The notes: generated by a model not told the origin, from the sequence alone. Numbered from the stretch's first letter, positions 35,144-44,342 are shown. The stretch is DNA of 64,000 bases from Aliiroseovarius sp. S1339 (GCF_023195695.1 NZ_JALPQG010000011.1:1-64000), one strand, 5' to 3'. Numbers and translations: made by a program.

Positions 35144-35477
35144 GATCGTGGCCCTTTCCGTCCGGGCAATCGGCACAGCATTCAGACAAAAGATAGTCAG
35201 ACAGCGCGCACATAACCTCGTATTGGGCGGCCACACAGATGATATTGCGGCCTTGTTTTGACTGTGTCACCAGTCCCGCAGCGGCGAGGATTTTCATATG
35301 GTGCGTGAGCGTAGAGCCCGTGACCCCGCACCGTTCGCCCAACGCGCCAATGGGCAAACCTTCGGGGCCAGCCCGCACCAGGGCGCGCAGCACTGACAGG
35401 CGGTGTTCGGACCCAAGGGCTGCAAATTGCGATGCGGCAATGTCGAGGTTGAGTGGTTCAAGAGATTCGTATTTCAT
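35136..35477 (-). CDS. ArsR-family metalloregulator
   Basis: A winged helix (FAALGSEHRLSVLRALVRAG, TGSTLTHHMKILAAAGLVTQ) is followed by a C-terminal tail rich in ligands (ECCADCPDGKGHDHG). ArsR proteins repress until metal or metalloid binds Cys/His ligands. The ATG at 35477 has no ribosome site and abuts a perfect palindrome, suggesting a leaderless message whose promoter is covered by the operator. A TTG at 35507 is a weaker alternative. The permease gene follows in the same operon. Confidence 0.85.
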   Translation of the reverse strand: MKYESLEPLNLDIAASQFAALGSEHRLSVLRALVRAGPEGLPIGALGERCGVTGSTLTHHMKILAAAGLVTQSKQGRNIICVAAQYEVMCALSDYLLSECCADCPDGKGHDHG

Positions 35478-35491
35478 ATTTCTAGAAATAT
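35476..35491. promoter_or_regulatory. Perfect 16-base palindrome at the arsR-type start
   Basis: ATATTTCTAGAAATAT is fully self-complementary and overlaps the regulator's start codon. Its half-site ATTTC recurs in the second inverted repeat 25 bases upstream. ArsR/SmtB proteins bind AT-rich imperfect palindromes near their own promoter, so this is the likely operator. Confidence 0.65.
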
Positions 35492-35516
35492 AGAAATGAA
35501 TAACCAAGGCAACACT

Positions 35517-35538
35517 TATTTCGACAAACTTCGAAATA
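35517..35538. promoter_or_regulatory. Second inverted-repeat operator candidate
   Basis: TATTTCGA (35517-35524) and TCGAAATA (35531-35538) pair exactly across a six-base spacer. It lies in the divergent region between the ArsR-type gene and the uracil-DNA glycosylase gene, so it could affect both. Confidence 0.55.
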
Positions 35539-35573
35539 TTGCATGGGCGGCTGCCGGTCCCTAACTTGTGACC

Positions 35574-36182
35574 ATGACCAATCTAGCCCGTGAAATCGAT
35601 GCCTGCCGCCTATGTGCCGACCGCTTTGCCGCCACTGAAACACGTCACGCCCCGCGCCCGGTGGTCTGGTTCCAGCCCGCTGCGCGAGTGCGCATCATTG
35701 GGCAGGCACCGGGGATGCGGGTGCACAAATCGGGCCTGCCCTTTGACGATCCGTCCGGCGACCGTCTGCGCGACTGGATGGGCGTTGACCGGGAAACTTT
35801 CTATGACAAGACGCGCATCGCCATCACGCCGATGGGGTTCTGCTTTCCGGGTTATGACGCGAAGGGGTCCGACCTTCCGCCGCCCAAGATATGCGCCAAG
35901 ACATGGGCCGACCGGGTGGATGCCACCCTTTCAGATGTGCCACTGACGCTTCTGGTCGGCGGCTATGCGCAGGCGCGCCATCTTGGACGCGGCAAGGGGG
36001 TGACGGCGACCGTTCAAGCTTGGCGCGATCATGCGCCACGGCTCTTTCCCTTGCCACATCCGTCGTGGCGCAATACGGGATGGCTGAAGAAAAACCCGTG
36101 GTTCGAAGCCAAGCTGTTACCGGTCTTACAAGCCCGCGTGGCAGAGATGTTGTCGCACCCGAGCGCAGAGGCCAAACTATGA
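35574..36182 (+). CDS. Uracil-DNA glycosylase superfamily protein
   Basis: RIIGQAPGMRVHKSGLPFDD matches the GQ-PG active-site loop of UDG-like proteins, and LPHPSWRNTGW matches the C-terminal leucine-loop motif. About 200 residues is typical. Cys residues (IDACRLCADRF, GFCFPG) near the N-terminus recall iron-sulfur UDGs, but the four-Cys set is incomplete as I read it. It probably removes uracil or a related base from DNA. ATG 35574 is chosen over GTG 35568. The stop overlaps the sseB start. Confidence 0.78.
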   Translation: MTNLAREIDACRLCADRFAATETRHAPRPVVWFQPAARVRIIGQAPGMRVHKSGLPFDDPSGDRLRDWMGVDRETFYDKTRIAITPMGFCFPGYDAKGSDLPPPKICAKTWADRVDATLSDVPLTLLVGGYAQARHLGRGKGVTATVQAWRDHAPRLFPLPHPSWRNTGWLKKNPWFEAKLLPVLQARVAEMLSHPSAEAKL

Positions 36183-36967
36183 CCGAAACAACCCGCCTTG
36201 ATGACGCCCACACCGCGATGCAGGCCGACCTGAACGATGACGCGGCGCGGCTTCGGTTCTATGAACGTCTGGCGGATGGCGAGTTGTTCCTGCTTTTGAC
36301 TGAAGAGCCAGTTGGCAATGACATCACACCCGATATATTCGAATTGGAGGGCGCATCCTTTGTTCTGGTGTTCGACCGCGAAGATCGGCTGGCGGAATTC
36401 GTCGGCGCCCCTGCCCCCTATGCCGCCCTTCCGGGCCGCGTGATCGCAAGCATGTTGGCGGGTCAGAACATCGGCTTGGGGGTAAACCTTGGCGTGGCCC
36501 CATCCTCAATCCTGATCCCATCTGATGCGTTGGATTGGCTGGCGGACACGTTGAAATCCGGCCCCCAACAGGTCGAGGCGCGGATTGCAGAGGTGCACAG
36601 CCCATCCGCCCCCGAAACGCTGATCGCAGCGCTGGACGCCAAACTGGCAAGCGCGGGCGGATTGGCGAGCCACGCGTGTTTGGCTGGCGTGACGTATGCC
36701 GATGGGCGCAAAGGGCATCTGCTCGGGTTTATTGATGCAGTTGCGGGCGCCGAGAACGCGCTGGCGGGGGCTGCGAATGAGGCGCTAACCTTTTCGGGGC
36801 TTGATGCGGGCGAAATAGACGTGGGCTTCTTCGCGGGCAGCGATCAAGTAGGCGGTAAGCTGGCGGCATTGGGGGTGCGGTTTGATTTGCCTGCACCGCA
36901 AACTCCGCAGCGTTTGGCACCGGTTGCGCCGGGATCGGACCCTGAAAAGCCACCAATCCTGAAATAA
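36179..36967 (+). CDS. SseB-family protein
   Basis: The ATG at 36179 overlaps the previous stop (ATGA). The 262-residue protein has an SseB-like N-terminal domain (RLRFYERLADGELFLLLTEE, SFVLVFDREDRLAEFVG, YAALPGRVIASML) and a second domain similar to the SseB C-terminal region. No catalytic residues are evident. The family's role is unclear (enhanced serine sensitivity in E. coli). A Pro-rich tail ends the protein. It is in operon with the UDG-like gene. Confidence 0.75.
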   Translation: MTETTRLDDAHTAMQADLNDDAARLRFYERLADGELFLLLTEEPVGNDITPDIFELEGASFVLVFDREDRLAEFVGAPAPYAALPGRVIASMLAGQNIGLGVNLGVAPSSILIPSDALDWLADTLKSGPQQVEARIAEVHSPSAPETLIAALDAKLASAGGLASHACLAGVTYADGRKGHLLGFIDAVAGAENALAGAANEALTFSGLDAGEIDVGFFAGSDQVGGKLAALGVRFDLPAPQTPQRLAPVAPGSDPEKPPILK

Positions 36968-37000
36968 CCGCTAAGGCATTTCTACCTGCAACAAAAAGAC

Positions 37001-37035
37001 AAAGCCCGCCAGACCACGCGGGGCCAGCGGGCTTT
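37001..37035 (-). terminator. Hairpin terminator after ubiK (and sseB)
   Basis: AAAGCCCGC (37001-37009) pairs with GCGGGCTTT (37027-37035). On the minus strand the stem is followed by a T-rich run (TTTGTCTTTTTG), so it ends the ubiK transcript. It may also stop the convergent sseB transcript. Confidence 0.75.
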
Positions 37036-37055
37036 GGAACCTCGTCACAAAACCG

Positions 37056-37307
37056 TCAGCTCTTGGTTTTCTTTTTCTCAAGCGCGTCCAGACGGGCCTT
37101 CAGCGCTTCGTTTTCTTCGCGCGCCTTTTGGGCCATCGCCCGCACCGCGTCGAATTCTTCGCGGGTCACGAAATCACGATCCGCCAACCAGCGGTCCATC
37201 CAGCTTTTCATTGCTGTCTCAGCTTCGTCCTTCGCGCCCTGCGCCACGCCCATGGCGTTGGTCATCAGTTGGGACATATCGTCCAGAATTTTGTTCCGCG
37301 TCTGCAT
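37056..37307 (-). CDS. Ubiquinone biosynthesis accessory factor UbiK-like (BMFP domain)
   Basis: This short 83-residue protein is helical with a C-terminal coiled coil (DAVRAMAQKAREENEALKAR). The N-terminal QTRNKILDDMSQLMTNAMGV and a WLADRDFVTREEFD centre fit the BMFP/UbiK family, which forms a trimeric accessory factor in aerobic ubiquinone synthesis. The start at 37307 is set by GAGGAG six bases upstream. It is divergent from lgt, a common alphaproteobacterial arrangement. Confidence 0.82.
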   Translation of the reverse strand: MQTRNKILDDMSQLMTNAMGVAQGAKDEAETAMKSWMDRWLADRDFVTREEFDAVRAMAQKAREENEALKARLDALEKKKTKS

Positions 37308-37399
37308 CGGCATCTCCTCGCTTGTTGTCCTCTATATGGGGATATCCGCGTGCAGAGACAAGGTTGACTTGCCCCGTCTGTCGGGGTCAGGAATGCGCC

Positions 37400-38308
37400 A
37401 TGTTGTTAGCTATCCCATTTCCCGCCATATCGCCCGAGATCTTCTCGGTCGATATCGGCACTTTCACCTTCGCCCTGCGCTGGTATGCGCTGGGCTATCT
37501 GGCCGGTATTGCAATCGGTTGGTGGATCATCGCGCGCGCCATTGCAAAGCCTGCATTGTGGCGCGGCGACGCCCCGATGACGCGGCCGCAACTGGAAGAC
37601 CTTGCCACATGGGCGATCGTCGGCATCGTTCTGGGCGGGCGGCTGGGTTACGTGCTATTCTATGATCCGGCGTATTTCATAGAAAACCCGCTGGACATCC
37701 TCAAGGTTTGGACGGGCGGAATGTCCTTTCACGGCGGGTTTCTTGGCATCATCGCCATCACGTGGCTGTTTGCGCGCAAGCATGGGATCGCGGTGGCTAA
37801 ACTTGCTGACCTCATGGCCATCGCCGCACCAATTGGCATCGGTCTGGTGCGCGTGACGAACTTCATCAATGCCGAGCTTTGGGGCCGCCCAACCACGGCC
37901 CCCTGGGGCGTGATCTTTCCCGGCGACGCCGCGCAGACCTGCCCCGCTTGGGACGCCGCCCTTGGGGCCTGCGCCCGCCATCCCAGCCAACTGTACGAGG
38001 CTATTCTGGAGGGGCTGGTGTTGGCCGCAATCCTTCTGACCCTCGCGTTCCGGCGCGGGTGGTTGAAACGGCCGGGGATGCTGACAGGGCTGTTTTTCCT
38101 TGGCTACGGGCTGGCCCGATTCACGGTCGAGTTTTTCCGGCAGGCGGATGCGCAGTTCATCACGTTCGACAACCCGTTGGGTCATGTGATCCAGTTTGGC
38201 AACTGGGGACTGACGATGGGGCAGACACTGACGCTGCCGATGATCGCCATCGGGATCGTCACCTTGGTCTGGGCCGCGCAGCGCACACCAAGAACAAGTG
38301 CGCCATGA
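37400..38308 (+). CDS. lgt: Prolipoprotein diacylglyceryl transferase
   Basis: Lgt moves diacylglycerol from phosphatidylglycerol to the lipobox Cys in the inner membrane. GGRLGYVLFYDP, MSFHGGFLG, RVTNFINAELWGRPT (family signature) and HPSQLYEAILEGLV are present, with about seven membrane segments. The ATG at 37400 fits the usual N-terminus (LLAIPFPAISPEIFSV); a longer upstream frame is antisense to ubiK. The stop overlaps the midA-type start as ATGA, so three genes are coupled. Confidence 0.93.
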   Translation: MLLAIPFPAISPEIFSVDIGTFTFALRWYALGYLAGIAIGWWIIARAIAKPALWRGDAPMTRPQLEDLATWAIVGIVLGGRLGYVLFYDPAYFIENPLDILKVWTGGMSFHGGFLGIIAITWLFARKHGIAVAKLADLMAIAAPIGIGLVRVTNFINAELWGRPTTAPWGVIFPGDAAQTCPAWDAALGACARHPSQLYEAILEGLVLAAILLTLAFRRGWLKRPGMLTGLFFLGYGLARFTVEFFRQADAQFITFDNPLGHVIQFGNWGLTMGQTLTLPMIAIGIVTLVWAAQRTPRTSAP

Positions 38309-39393
38309 CCCCGCTTGCCGAGATATTGGTCCGCCGGATTGCGGCCACTGGCCCGATCTCGATCGCCGATTACATGGCCGAATGCCTGATGCACCCCACC
38401 CACGGGTATTACACCACCCGCGACCCGCTGGGCGCCAAAGGTGATTTCACCACCGCGCCAGAAATCAGCCAGATGTTTGGCGAAATGCTGGGGTTGGCCT
38501 TGGCGCAGGCGTGGCTGGATCAGGGCGCGCCCGCATCATTTACACTGGCCGAGCTTGGGCCGGGACGCGGCACGCTGATGGCCGATATCCTGCGCGCCAC
38601 CAAGGGGGGCACGGGGTTTCACGCGGCGGCAAAGCTTCATCTGGTTGAAATGTCTCCGGTGTTGAGGGCCGCGCAAACCACAGCCCTTGCCCCACACGCG
38701 ATCACCCATCACGACACCATCGCCTCCCTGCCCGATGCCCCTCTGTTTCTTGTGGCAAACGAGTTCTTCGACGCCCTGCCCATCCACCAGTTCCAACGCG
38801 ACGGGGCGGGCTGGCGCGAACGTCAGGTCGGACTAGACGACGGCAAGCTGACAGTCGGAACGACCGCGCCCCTGCCCGTGCGCGACCTTGCGTTTCGCCT
38901 GGAAGACACACGCGATGGCGACGTGGTCGAACTGTGCCCGGCCGCCACCGCCATCCTTGGCGAGATTGCAGCGCGGATTGACGCCCATGGCGGCGCGGCA
39001 CTGATCATTGACTATGGCGACTGGCGGTCGCTAGGCGACACGTTGCAGGCCGTCGCCACGCATGATCACGTTGACCCGTTCACTGCCCCCGGCGCGGCGG
39101 ACTTGACCGTACATGTAGATTTCGAGGCGCTGGTGCGCGCGGCCCAGCCACTGTCGCCGCACCTACTGGCCCCCCAAGGCATATTCCTTGAACGGCTGGG
39201 CATCACACAGCGCGCACAGACTTTAGCCTCAAACCTCAGCGGCGATGCGCTTGACGCCCATATCAAGGCACACCGACGCTTGACGCACCCCGATGAAATG
39301 GGGACGCTCTTTAAAGTGCTGGGTCTGACTCGCGTAGATGCGCCCGATCTGCCCGGCCTCACCCGTAATTTGCCCAATGCTGACCCCGCATGA
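38305..39393 (+). CDS. Class I SAM-dependent methyltransferase, MidA/NDUFAF7 family
   Basis: The protein opens with PISIADYMAECLMHPTHGYY and GDFTTAPEISQMFGEMLG, the hallmark of the MidA/NDUFAF7 family. It then has a SAM-binding AELGPGRGTLMADIL and VANEFFDALPIHQF. NDUFAF7 methylates an Arg of a complex I subunit in mitochondria; the bacterial role is inferred from that. At 362 residues it is full length. It is coupled to lgt and pgeF by four-base overlaps on both sides. Confidence 0.88.
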   Translation: MTPLAEILVRRIAATGPISIADYMAECLMHPTHGYYTTRDPLGAKGDFTTAPEISQMFGEMLGLALAQAWLDQGAPASFTLAELGPGRGTLMADILRATKGGTGFHAAAKLHLVEMSPVLRAAQTTALAPHAITHHDTIASLPDAPLFLVANEFFDALPIHQFQRDGAGWRERQVGLDDGKLTVGTTAPLPVRDLAFRLEDTRDGDVVELCPAATAILGEIAARIDAHGGAALIIDYGDWRSLGDTLQAVATHDHVDPFTAPGAADLTVHVDFEALVRAAQPLSPHLLAPQGIFLERLGITQRAQTLASNLSGDALDAHIKAHRRLTHPDEMGTLFKVLGLTRVDAPDLPGLTRNLPNADPA

Positions 39394-40148
39394 CCCTTGA
39401 AATCATCACCGCAGACGCCCTTGCACCGTTGAAACACGGGTTCTTCACCCGTCGGGGGGGCGCGTCTTCGGGTGTCTATGCTGGCTTGAATTGCGGCACG
39501 GGCAGTCAGGATCAATCCGAACTGGTCTTGATCAACCGCGACCGCGTGGCCAGCGCGATGGGGGTGGACGGCGACAGGTTGTGTGGCGTCCATCAAGTGC
39601 ATTCGCCCGATGTGGTGGTGGTGGACGGACCGATTAACGGCGAAAACCCCAAGGCGGATGCGCTGGTCACAGCCACGCCCGGCCTTGCCCTGACGATCCT
39701 AACCGCAGATTGCCAGCCGGTTCTTTTTGCCGACCACACTGCGGGCGTCATCGGCGCGGCCCATGCTGGTTGGAAAGGCGCAGTTAACGGCGTGCTGGAG
39801 GCGACAGTGGACGCCATGTTCGCCTTGGGTGCCACACGCGAAAATATCACCGCCATTATCGGCCCAACAATCAGCCAGCGCGCCTATGAGGTCGGCCCAG
39901 AATTCTTCGACAGTTTCATGGACGAAAACCCAGACTATGGCCGCTTTTTCGCGGGCGGCGAAGGCGATCGGCCGATGTTTGACTTGCCAAGCTTCGGCCT
40001 TCATCGGCTGCGCGAAGCTGGCGTCGGTCACGCAGAATGGGTGCGCCACTGCACCTATTCAGACCCTGACCGCTTCTATTCCTACCGTCGCAGCTGCCAC
40101 CGCAAAGAATCAGATTATGGGCGTTTGATCTCGGCCATTCGCCTGTAA
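39390..40148 (+). CDS. pgeF: Peptidoglycan editing factor / purine nucleoside phosphorylase-like laccase-domain protein
   Basis: The Cu-oxidoreductase-like domain (DUF152) shows HGFFTRRGGASSGVYAGLNC, GVHQVHSPDVV, LTADCQPVLFAD and AAHAGWKGAVNGVL, with the conserved two His and one Cys that bind zinc. YfiH/PgeF in E. coli prevents misincorporation into the peptidoglycan stem peptide, and relatives have purine nucleoside activity. It is last in the lgt-midA-pgeF operon. Confidence 0.88.
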   Translation: MTLEIITADALAPLKHGFFTRRGGASSGVYAGLNCGTGSQDQSELVLINRDRVASAMGVDGDRLCGVHQVHSPDVVVVDGPINGENPKADALVTATPGLALTILTADCQPVLFADHTAGVIGAAHAGWKGAVNGVLEATVDAMFALGATRENITAIIGPTISQRAYEVGPEFFDSFMDENPDYGRFFAGGEGDRPMFDLPSFGLHRLREAGVGHAEWVRHCTYSDPDRFYSYRRSCHRKESDYGRLISAIRL

Positions 40149-40165
40149 GACCCCGCAGAAACAAC

Positions 40166-40188
40166 AAAGCCGCCCATCTGGCGGCCTT
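40166..40188 (-). terminator. Convergent hairpin between pgeF and lrp-type gene
   Basis: GCCGCC and GGCGGC pair around CATCT. On the minus strand the stem is followed by TTTGTTGTTT, so it is a good terminator for the Lrp-type gene. It may stop pgeF transcripts more weakly. Confidence 0.7.
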
Positions 40189-40215
40189 GGGGGTCATTTC
40201 AGCGAAGCGCGATAG

Positions 40216-40716
40216 TTAGTGCGCTTCACCCATCCGCGCTTCCAAAATATCAAAGGGCACGCCCGGTTCGTCCTTCGCGCCGCGAATGACCAGAGAGGTT
40301 TTCACGGACGCCACATTTTCCGCCGCTGTCAGCTCTTCAGTCAGGAAAGTCTGGAAGGTCGACAGATCAGGCGCCACGCATTTCAAAACAAAATCCACCT
40401 CGCCGTTCAGCATGTGGCATTCCCGAACCAGCGACCAGCCGCGACACTGGTTTTCGAAAGCGGATAAATCAGCTTCGGCTTGGCTGACAAGCCCGACCAT
40501 GGCAAACACTTGCACCTCGAACCCAAGGGCGCGCGCGTCGACATCGGCGTGGTAGCCGCGGATCAATCCCTGCTCCTCCAACGTGCGAACACGCCGCAGA
40601 CAAGGCGGGGCCGAGATGCCCACCCGTTTTGCCAGCTCGACATTCGTCATGCGACCATCCGCCTGCAGTTCGGCAAGAATCATGCGATCAATTGGGTCAA
40701 GTTTGCTTACAGACAT
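40216..40716 (-). CDS. Lrp/AsnC-family transcriptional regulator
   Basis: An N-terminal HTH (LDPIDRMILAELQADGRMTN, ELAKRVGISAPPCLRRVRTL) is followed by a RAM ligand-binding domain (VFAMVGLVSQAEADLSAFEN, LNGEVDFVLKCVAPDLSTFQ). The 166-residue length is usual. Such proteins sense amino acids and regulate their metabolism. The gene is divergent from trxB across about 245 bases, where it probably autoregulates. The bound amino acid is not predictable. Confidence 0.9.
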   Translation of the reverse strand: MSVSKLDPIDRMILAELQADGRMTNVELAKRVGISAPPCLRRVRTLEEQGLIRGYHADVDARALGFEVQVFAMVGLVSQAEADLSAFENQCRGWSLVRECHMLNGEVDFVLKCVAPDLSTFQTFLTEELTAAENVASVKTSLVIRGAKDEPGVPFDILEARMGEAH

Positions 40717-40960
40717 TGATGAACCTTTTCAGGAGGGCGCACTGATCCCGGAAGAACCAGACTTGTCATTGGAAATTGCGCAGAGATTACCGCTGGCCGA
40801 TCAAATACGCAACAATCTTTCGCCATTGCGCAACATAATTTCTAAACCAACCCGCAGAGTCAAAGCAAAGTCACAAACATTTCTGTTCGCACACGGGCTT
40901 TCCACCAGCGGCAGGTCACCTTATATGCGTTGAGAACCCTGAATGCTCAAGGAAATCCGC

Positions 40961-41902
40961 ATGTCCGAAACTCGCAATACCAAAGTCCTTATCATCGGCT
41001 CCGGCCCGGCTGGCTACACCGCTGCCGTTTACGCATCGCGTGCCATGTTGGAGCCGATCCTTGTTCAGGGGATGGAGCCCGGCGGTCAGTTGACCACAAC
41101 CACCGAAGTCGAAAACTGGCCCGGAGAGACTGAGATCCAAGGCCCTGACCTAATGGTCAAGATGGAAGCGCACGCGTCGGCAGTGGGCACCGAGGTCATT
41201 GGCGACCTGATCACTGATCTGGACCTTTCCGAACGCCCGTTCACCGCAACAGGCGACAGCGGCACGATCTATAAGGCCGATGCGGTCATTCTGGCGACTG
41301 GTGCGCGCGCCAAATGGTTGGGGCTGGACAGTGAAGAGAAGTTCAAAGGCTTCGGCGTATCAGCCTGCGCCACCTGCGACGGTTTCTTCTATCGTGGGCA
41401 GGAAATCGTCGTTATCGGTGGCGGCAACACGGCGGTAGAAGAAGCGCTGTTTCTGACAAACTTCGCGTCGAAAGTCACGCTGGTCCATCGCCGTGACGAG
41501 TTGCGCGCTGAAAAAATCCTGATCAACCGGCTGATGAAGAACGAGAAAATAGTCACGCTCTGGGATCACACGCTGGAAGAGGTTGTCGGCGACGAAAACC
41601 CGTTGGGCGTAACAGGCGTGCGCGTTAAGCATGTGAAAACCGGCGAGATGACGGAAATACCCGCCAAGGGCGTCTTTATCGCCATCGGCCACGCCCCCGC
41701 CAACGAACTGGTCAAAGACGTGCTGGAAACCCATATGGGCGGCTATGTGGTGACCAAACCGGATTCGACCGCCACATCAATCCCGGGCGTCTTTGCAGCA
41801 GGCGACTTGACCGACCACAAATATCGGCAGGCGGTCACGAGTGCAGGCATGGGCTGCATGGCCGCACTGGAAGCCGAGCATTTTCTGGCTGAACAAGAGT
41901 GA
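40961..41902 (+). CDS. trxB: Thioredoxin-disulfide reductase
   Basis: FAD-binding [18 protein letters not shown], redox-active CATC in [18 protein letters not shown]-binding [15 protein letters not shown] and the FAD motif [19 protein letters not shown] identify TrxB, which reduces thioredoxin with NADPH. AAGGAAA places the start at 40961. The stop overlaps a RES-domain gene as GTGA, an unusual partner for trxB. Confidence 0.95.
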   Translation: MSETRNTKVLIIGSGPAGYTAAVYASRAMLEPILVQGMEPGGQLTTTTEVENWPGETEIQGPDLMVKMEAHASAVGTEVIGDLITDLDLSERPFTATGDSGTIYKADAVILATGARAKWLGLDSEEKFKGFGVSACATCDGFFYRGQEIVVIGGGNTAVEEALFLTNFASKVTLVHRRDELRAEKILINRLMKNEKIVTLWDHTLEEVVGDENPLGVTGVRVKHVKTGEMTEIPAKGVFIAIGHAPANELVKDVLETHMGGYVVTKPDSTATSIPGVFAAGDLTDHKYRQAVTSAGMGCMAALEAEHFLAEQE

Positions 41903-42417
41903 CATTTGCGGGTCACGTGACCCATCTGACAGGGCGCTTTTGGCGCGCCGCGTTTCTGGGGCAGGAAGATCGGCTTCTTTCCCCGGCTCGCGCCACCAAC
42001 GGGCGCTGGCATCACAGCAGCCAACCTGCCCTTTACCTGTCCGACGCACCGGAGGGCTGTAAAGTTGCGGTGAAAGCCTGTTTGCAACCAAACGACACGC
42101 CCCGCGGCATCTTTCCGCTTGACGTCGCGGACGCGCGGATCATCGACCTGCGCGACCCTTCCACGCGCGCTGCCGTTGGCACAAGCCTGAACGAAATGCA
42201 TGTGTTTTGGGCCGACCTGAACGCGCACGGCATCCACCCCCCGACATGGGGCGTCAGCGATCAGGTTCGCGACAAGGGGTTTGACGGGTTGCTCACGCCG
42301 TCACGCGGCCGAACTGACCTGACCCACCTGACATTGTTTCGCTGGAACGATGCCAACGCGCCAACTGTACCGCCCGCGGGCAACCCGGAAATTTGGAACC
42401 CACAAACCATCACCTAG
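41899..42417 (+). CDS. RES-domain protein
   Basis: The 172-residue protein has RES-family blocks: [39 protein letters not shown] (conserved Arg and YLS), [20 protein letters not shown] and [20 protein letters not shown] domains include NAD+-consuming toxins normally paired with an Xre/DUF2384 antitoxin. No antitoxin gene lies beside it. It starts at GTG 41899 inside the trxB stop, so it depends on trxB translation. It is more likely a housekeeping or unknown RES protein than an active toxin; catalytic competence is untested. Confidence 0.7.
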   Translation: MTFAGHVTHLTGRFWRAAFLGQEDRLLSPARATNGRWHHSSQPALYLSDAPEGCKVAVKACLQPNDTPRGIFPLDVADARIIDLRDPSTRAAVGTSLNEMHVFWADLNAHGIHPPTWGVSDQVRDKGFDGLLTPSRGRTDLTHLTLFRWNDANAPTVPPAGNPEIWNPQTIT

Positions 42418-42584
42418 CAAGGAAACGGGTCTTCATTGGCGCGAATTGATAGGCAAAATAGCCGCATTTCGCCGTTAAAGCGTAAAATGCCACTGCGCGT
42501 GCTTGAAACAGGCCCCTTTTCGGGTCTAAACGCCCGCTAACCCGGACGTGGTCCGTTATACTCATTTTGGTAAAGGTCAATTGC

Positions 42585-44297
42585 ATGGAATTGTCGAACC
42601 TCGCTCCCATTCCGGAGCTTTATGTCTCGTACGAAAGCGCTCAGAAGCTTAAGGCTGATGCAGTCGATTTGATCAGCCACGATCTGACCCCACGCCAGAC
42701 CTGTGATCTTGAACTGCTGATGAATGGTGGGTTCAACCCTCTTAAAGGTTTCCTGTCCGAAGCGGACTATAATGGTGTTGTAGAAGACTTGCGGCTGGCT
42801 GATGGCACGCTGTGGCCGATGCCGATCACGCTGGACGTTTCGGAAGACTTCGCGGATACAATAGAGCTGGGTCAAGACATCGCCTTGCGCGATCAGGAAG
42901 GCGTGATTCTGGCCACGATGACCGTCACCGATCGTTGGGAACCGAACAAGGCCCGCGAAGCCGAAAAGGTATTTGGTGCAGACGACGACACGCACCCTGC
43001 GGTGAACTATTTGCATAACGTCGCTGGCAAGATCTATCTGGGTGGCCCGATTGTCGGCATTCAGCAGCCCATCCACTACGATTTCCGTGGCCGCCGTGAC
43101 ACGCCGAACGAACTGCGCGCCTATTTCCGCAAGCTGGGCTGGCGTCGCATCGTGGCGTTCCAGACCCGCAACCCGCTGCACCGTGCGCATCAGGAACTGA
43201 CCTTCCGCGCCGCGAAGGAAGCACAGGCCAACCTGCTAATTCATCCCGTCGTTGGCATGACCAAGCCGGGCGACATCGACCACTTCACCCGCGTGCGCTG
43301 CTACGAGGCGGTGCTGGATCAATACCCCGCCGCCACCACAACGATGAGCCTTCTGAACCTAGCCATGCGCATGGCCGGCCCGCGTGAAGCGGTTTGGCAC
43401 GGTTTGATCCGCAAAAACCACGGCTGCACCCATTTCATTGTTGGTCGCGACCATGCTGGCCCCGGCAAAAACGCAGCTGGTGAAGATTTCTATGGCCCCT
43501 ATGACGCCCAAGACCTGTTCCGCAAGCATCAGGACGAAATGGGTATCGAAATGGTCGACTTCAAACACATGGTCTATGTGCAGGACCGCGCACAGTACGA
43601 ACCGGCGGACGAGATTTTAGACAAGGACGACGTGACGATCCTGAATATCTCGGGCACCGAGCTGCGCCGCCGCCTGTCGGAAGGTCTGGAAATCCCGGAA
43701 TGGTTCAGCTTCCCCGCCGTTGTCGAAGAACTACGCAAGACCAAACCACCGCGCGCCGAACAAGGGTTCACCGTGTTCTTCACCGGCTTTTCCGGCTCGG
43801 GCAAATCGACCATCGCGAACGCTTTGATGGTCAAGCTGATGGAAATGGGTGGCCGCCCCGTCACCCTGCTTGATGGCGACATCGTGCGTAAGAATCTGTC
43901 AAGCGAGCTTGGCTTCTCAAAAGAACACCGCGACCTGAACATCCGCCGCATTGGGTATGTCGCGTCTGAAATCACCAAGAACGGCGGCATCGCCATCTGC
44001 GCACCGATCGCGCCCTATGCCACGACCCGCCGCGCGGTTCGCGAAGATATTGAGTCATTCGGCGCGTTTGTCGAAGTGCATGTCGCCACCTCGATCGAAG
44101 AATGCGAACGCCGTGACCGCAAAGGGCTGTATAAACTGGCGCGCGAAGGCAAGATTAAAGAGTTCACGGGCATTTCGGACCCCTACGATGTTCCGAAAAA
44201 CCCCGAACTCAGAGTTGAGACCGAAAATGTGGACGTGGACAACTGCGCCCACCAGGTTCTGTTGAAGCTCGAAAACATGGGCTTGATCCGGGGCTGA
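42585..44297 (+). CDS. Bifunctional sulfate adenylyltransferase / APS kinase
   Basis: The N-terminal 385 residues are ATP sulfurylase (LELLMNGGFNPLKGFL, FQTRNPLHRAHQEL, VGRDHAGPGKN). The C-terminal 185 are APS kinase with P-loop FTGFSGSGKSTIAN, TLLDGDIVRKNLSSELGFSK and IAICAPIAPYATTR. It makes APS then PAPS from sulfate and ATP. The single-chain sulfurylase-kinase fusion, kinase last, is common in Rhodobacteraceae. The start at 42585 follows AAAGGT. It is monocistronic and ends at a strong terminator. Confidence 0.93.
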   Translation: MELSNLAPIPELYVSYESAQKLKADAVDLISHDLTPRQTCDLELLMNGGFNPLKGFLSEADYNGVVEDLRLADGTLWPMPITLDVSEDFADTIELGQDIALRDQEGVILATMTVTDRWEPNKAREAEKVFGADDDTHPAVNYLHNVAGKIYLGGPIVGIQQPIHYDFRGRRDTPNELRAYFRKLGWRRIVAFQTRNPLHRAHQELTFRAAKEAQANLLIHPVVGMTKPGDIDHFTRVRCYEAVLDQYPAATTTMSLLNLAMRMAGPREAVWHGLIRKNHGCTHFIVGRDHAGPGKNAAGEDFYGPYDAQDLFRKHQDEMGIEMVDFKHMVYVQDRAQYEPADEILDKDDVTILNISGTELRRRLSEGLEIPEWFSFPAVVEELRKTKPPRAEQGFTVFFTGFSGSGKSTIANALMVKLMEMGGRPVTLLDGDIVRKNLSSELGFSKEHRDLNIRRIGYVASEITKNGGIAICAPIAPYATTRRAVREDIESFGAFVEVHVATSIEECERRDRKGLYKLAREGKIKEFTGISDPYDVPKNPELRVETENVDVDNCAHQVLLKLENMGLIRG

Positions 44298-44318
44298 CAC
44301 CACCCAACAAATAAGCAA

Positions 44319-44342
44319 AAACCCGGGGCATTCCCCGGGTTT
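44319..44342. terminator. Bidirectional Rho-independent terminator
   Basis: AAACCCGGGG and CCCCGGGTTT form a perfect 10-bp stem around CATT. T-runs follow on both strands (GGGTTTCTTC and GGGTTTTTGC). It separates the convergent sulfurylase-kinase gene and the hsp20-DUF1150 operon. Confidence 0.85.

Noticed and set aside
41899-42417. A complete RES/Xre toxin-antitoxin pair
   Set aside because: No antitoxin-like gene lies upstream; the neighbour is trxB.
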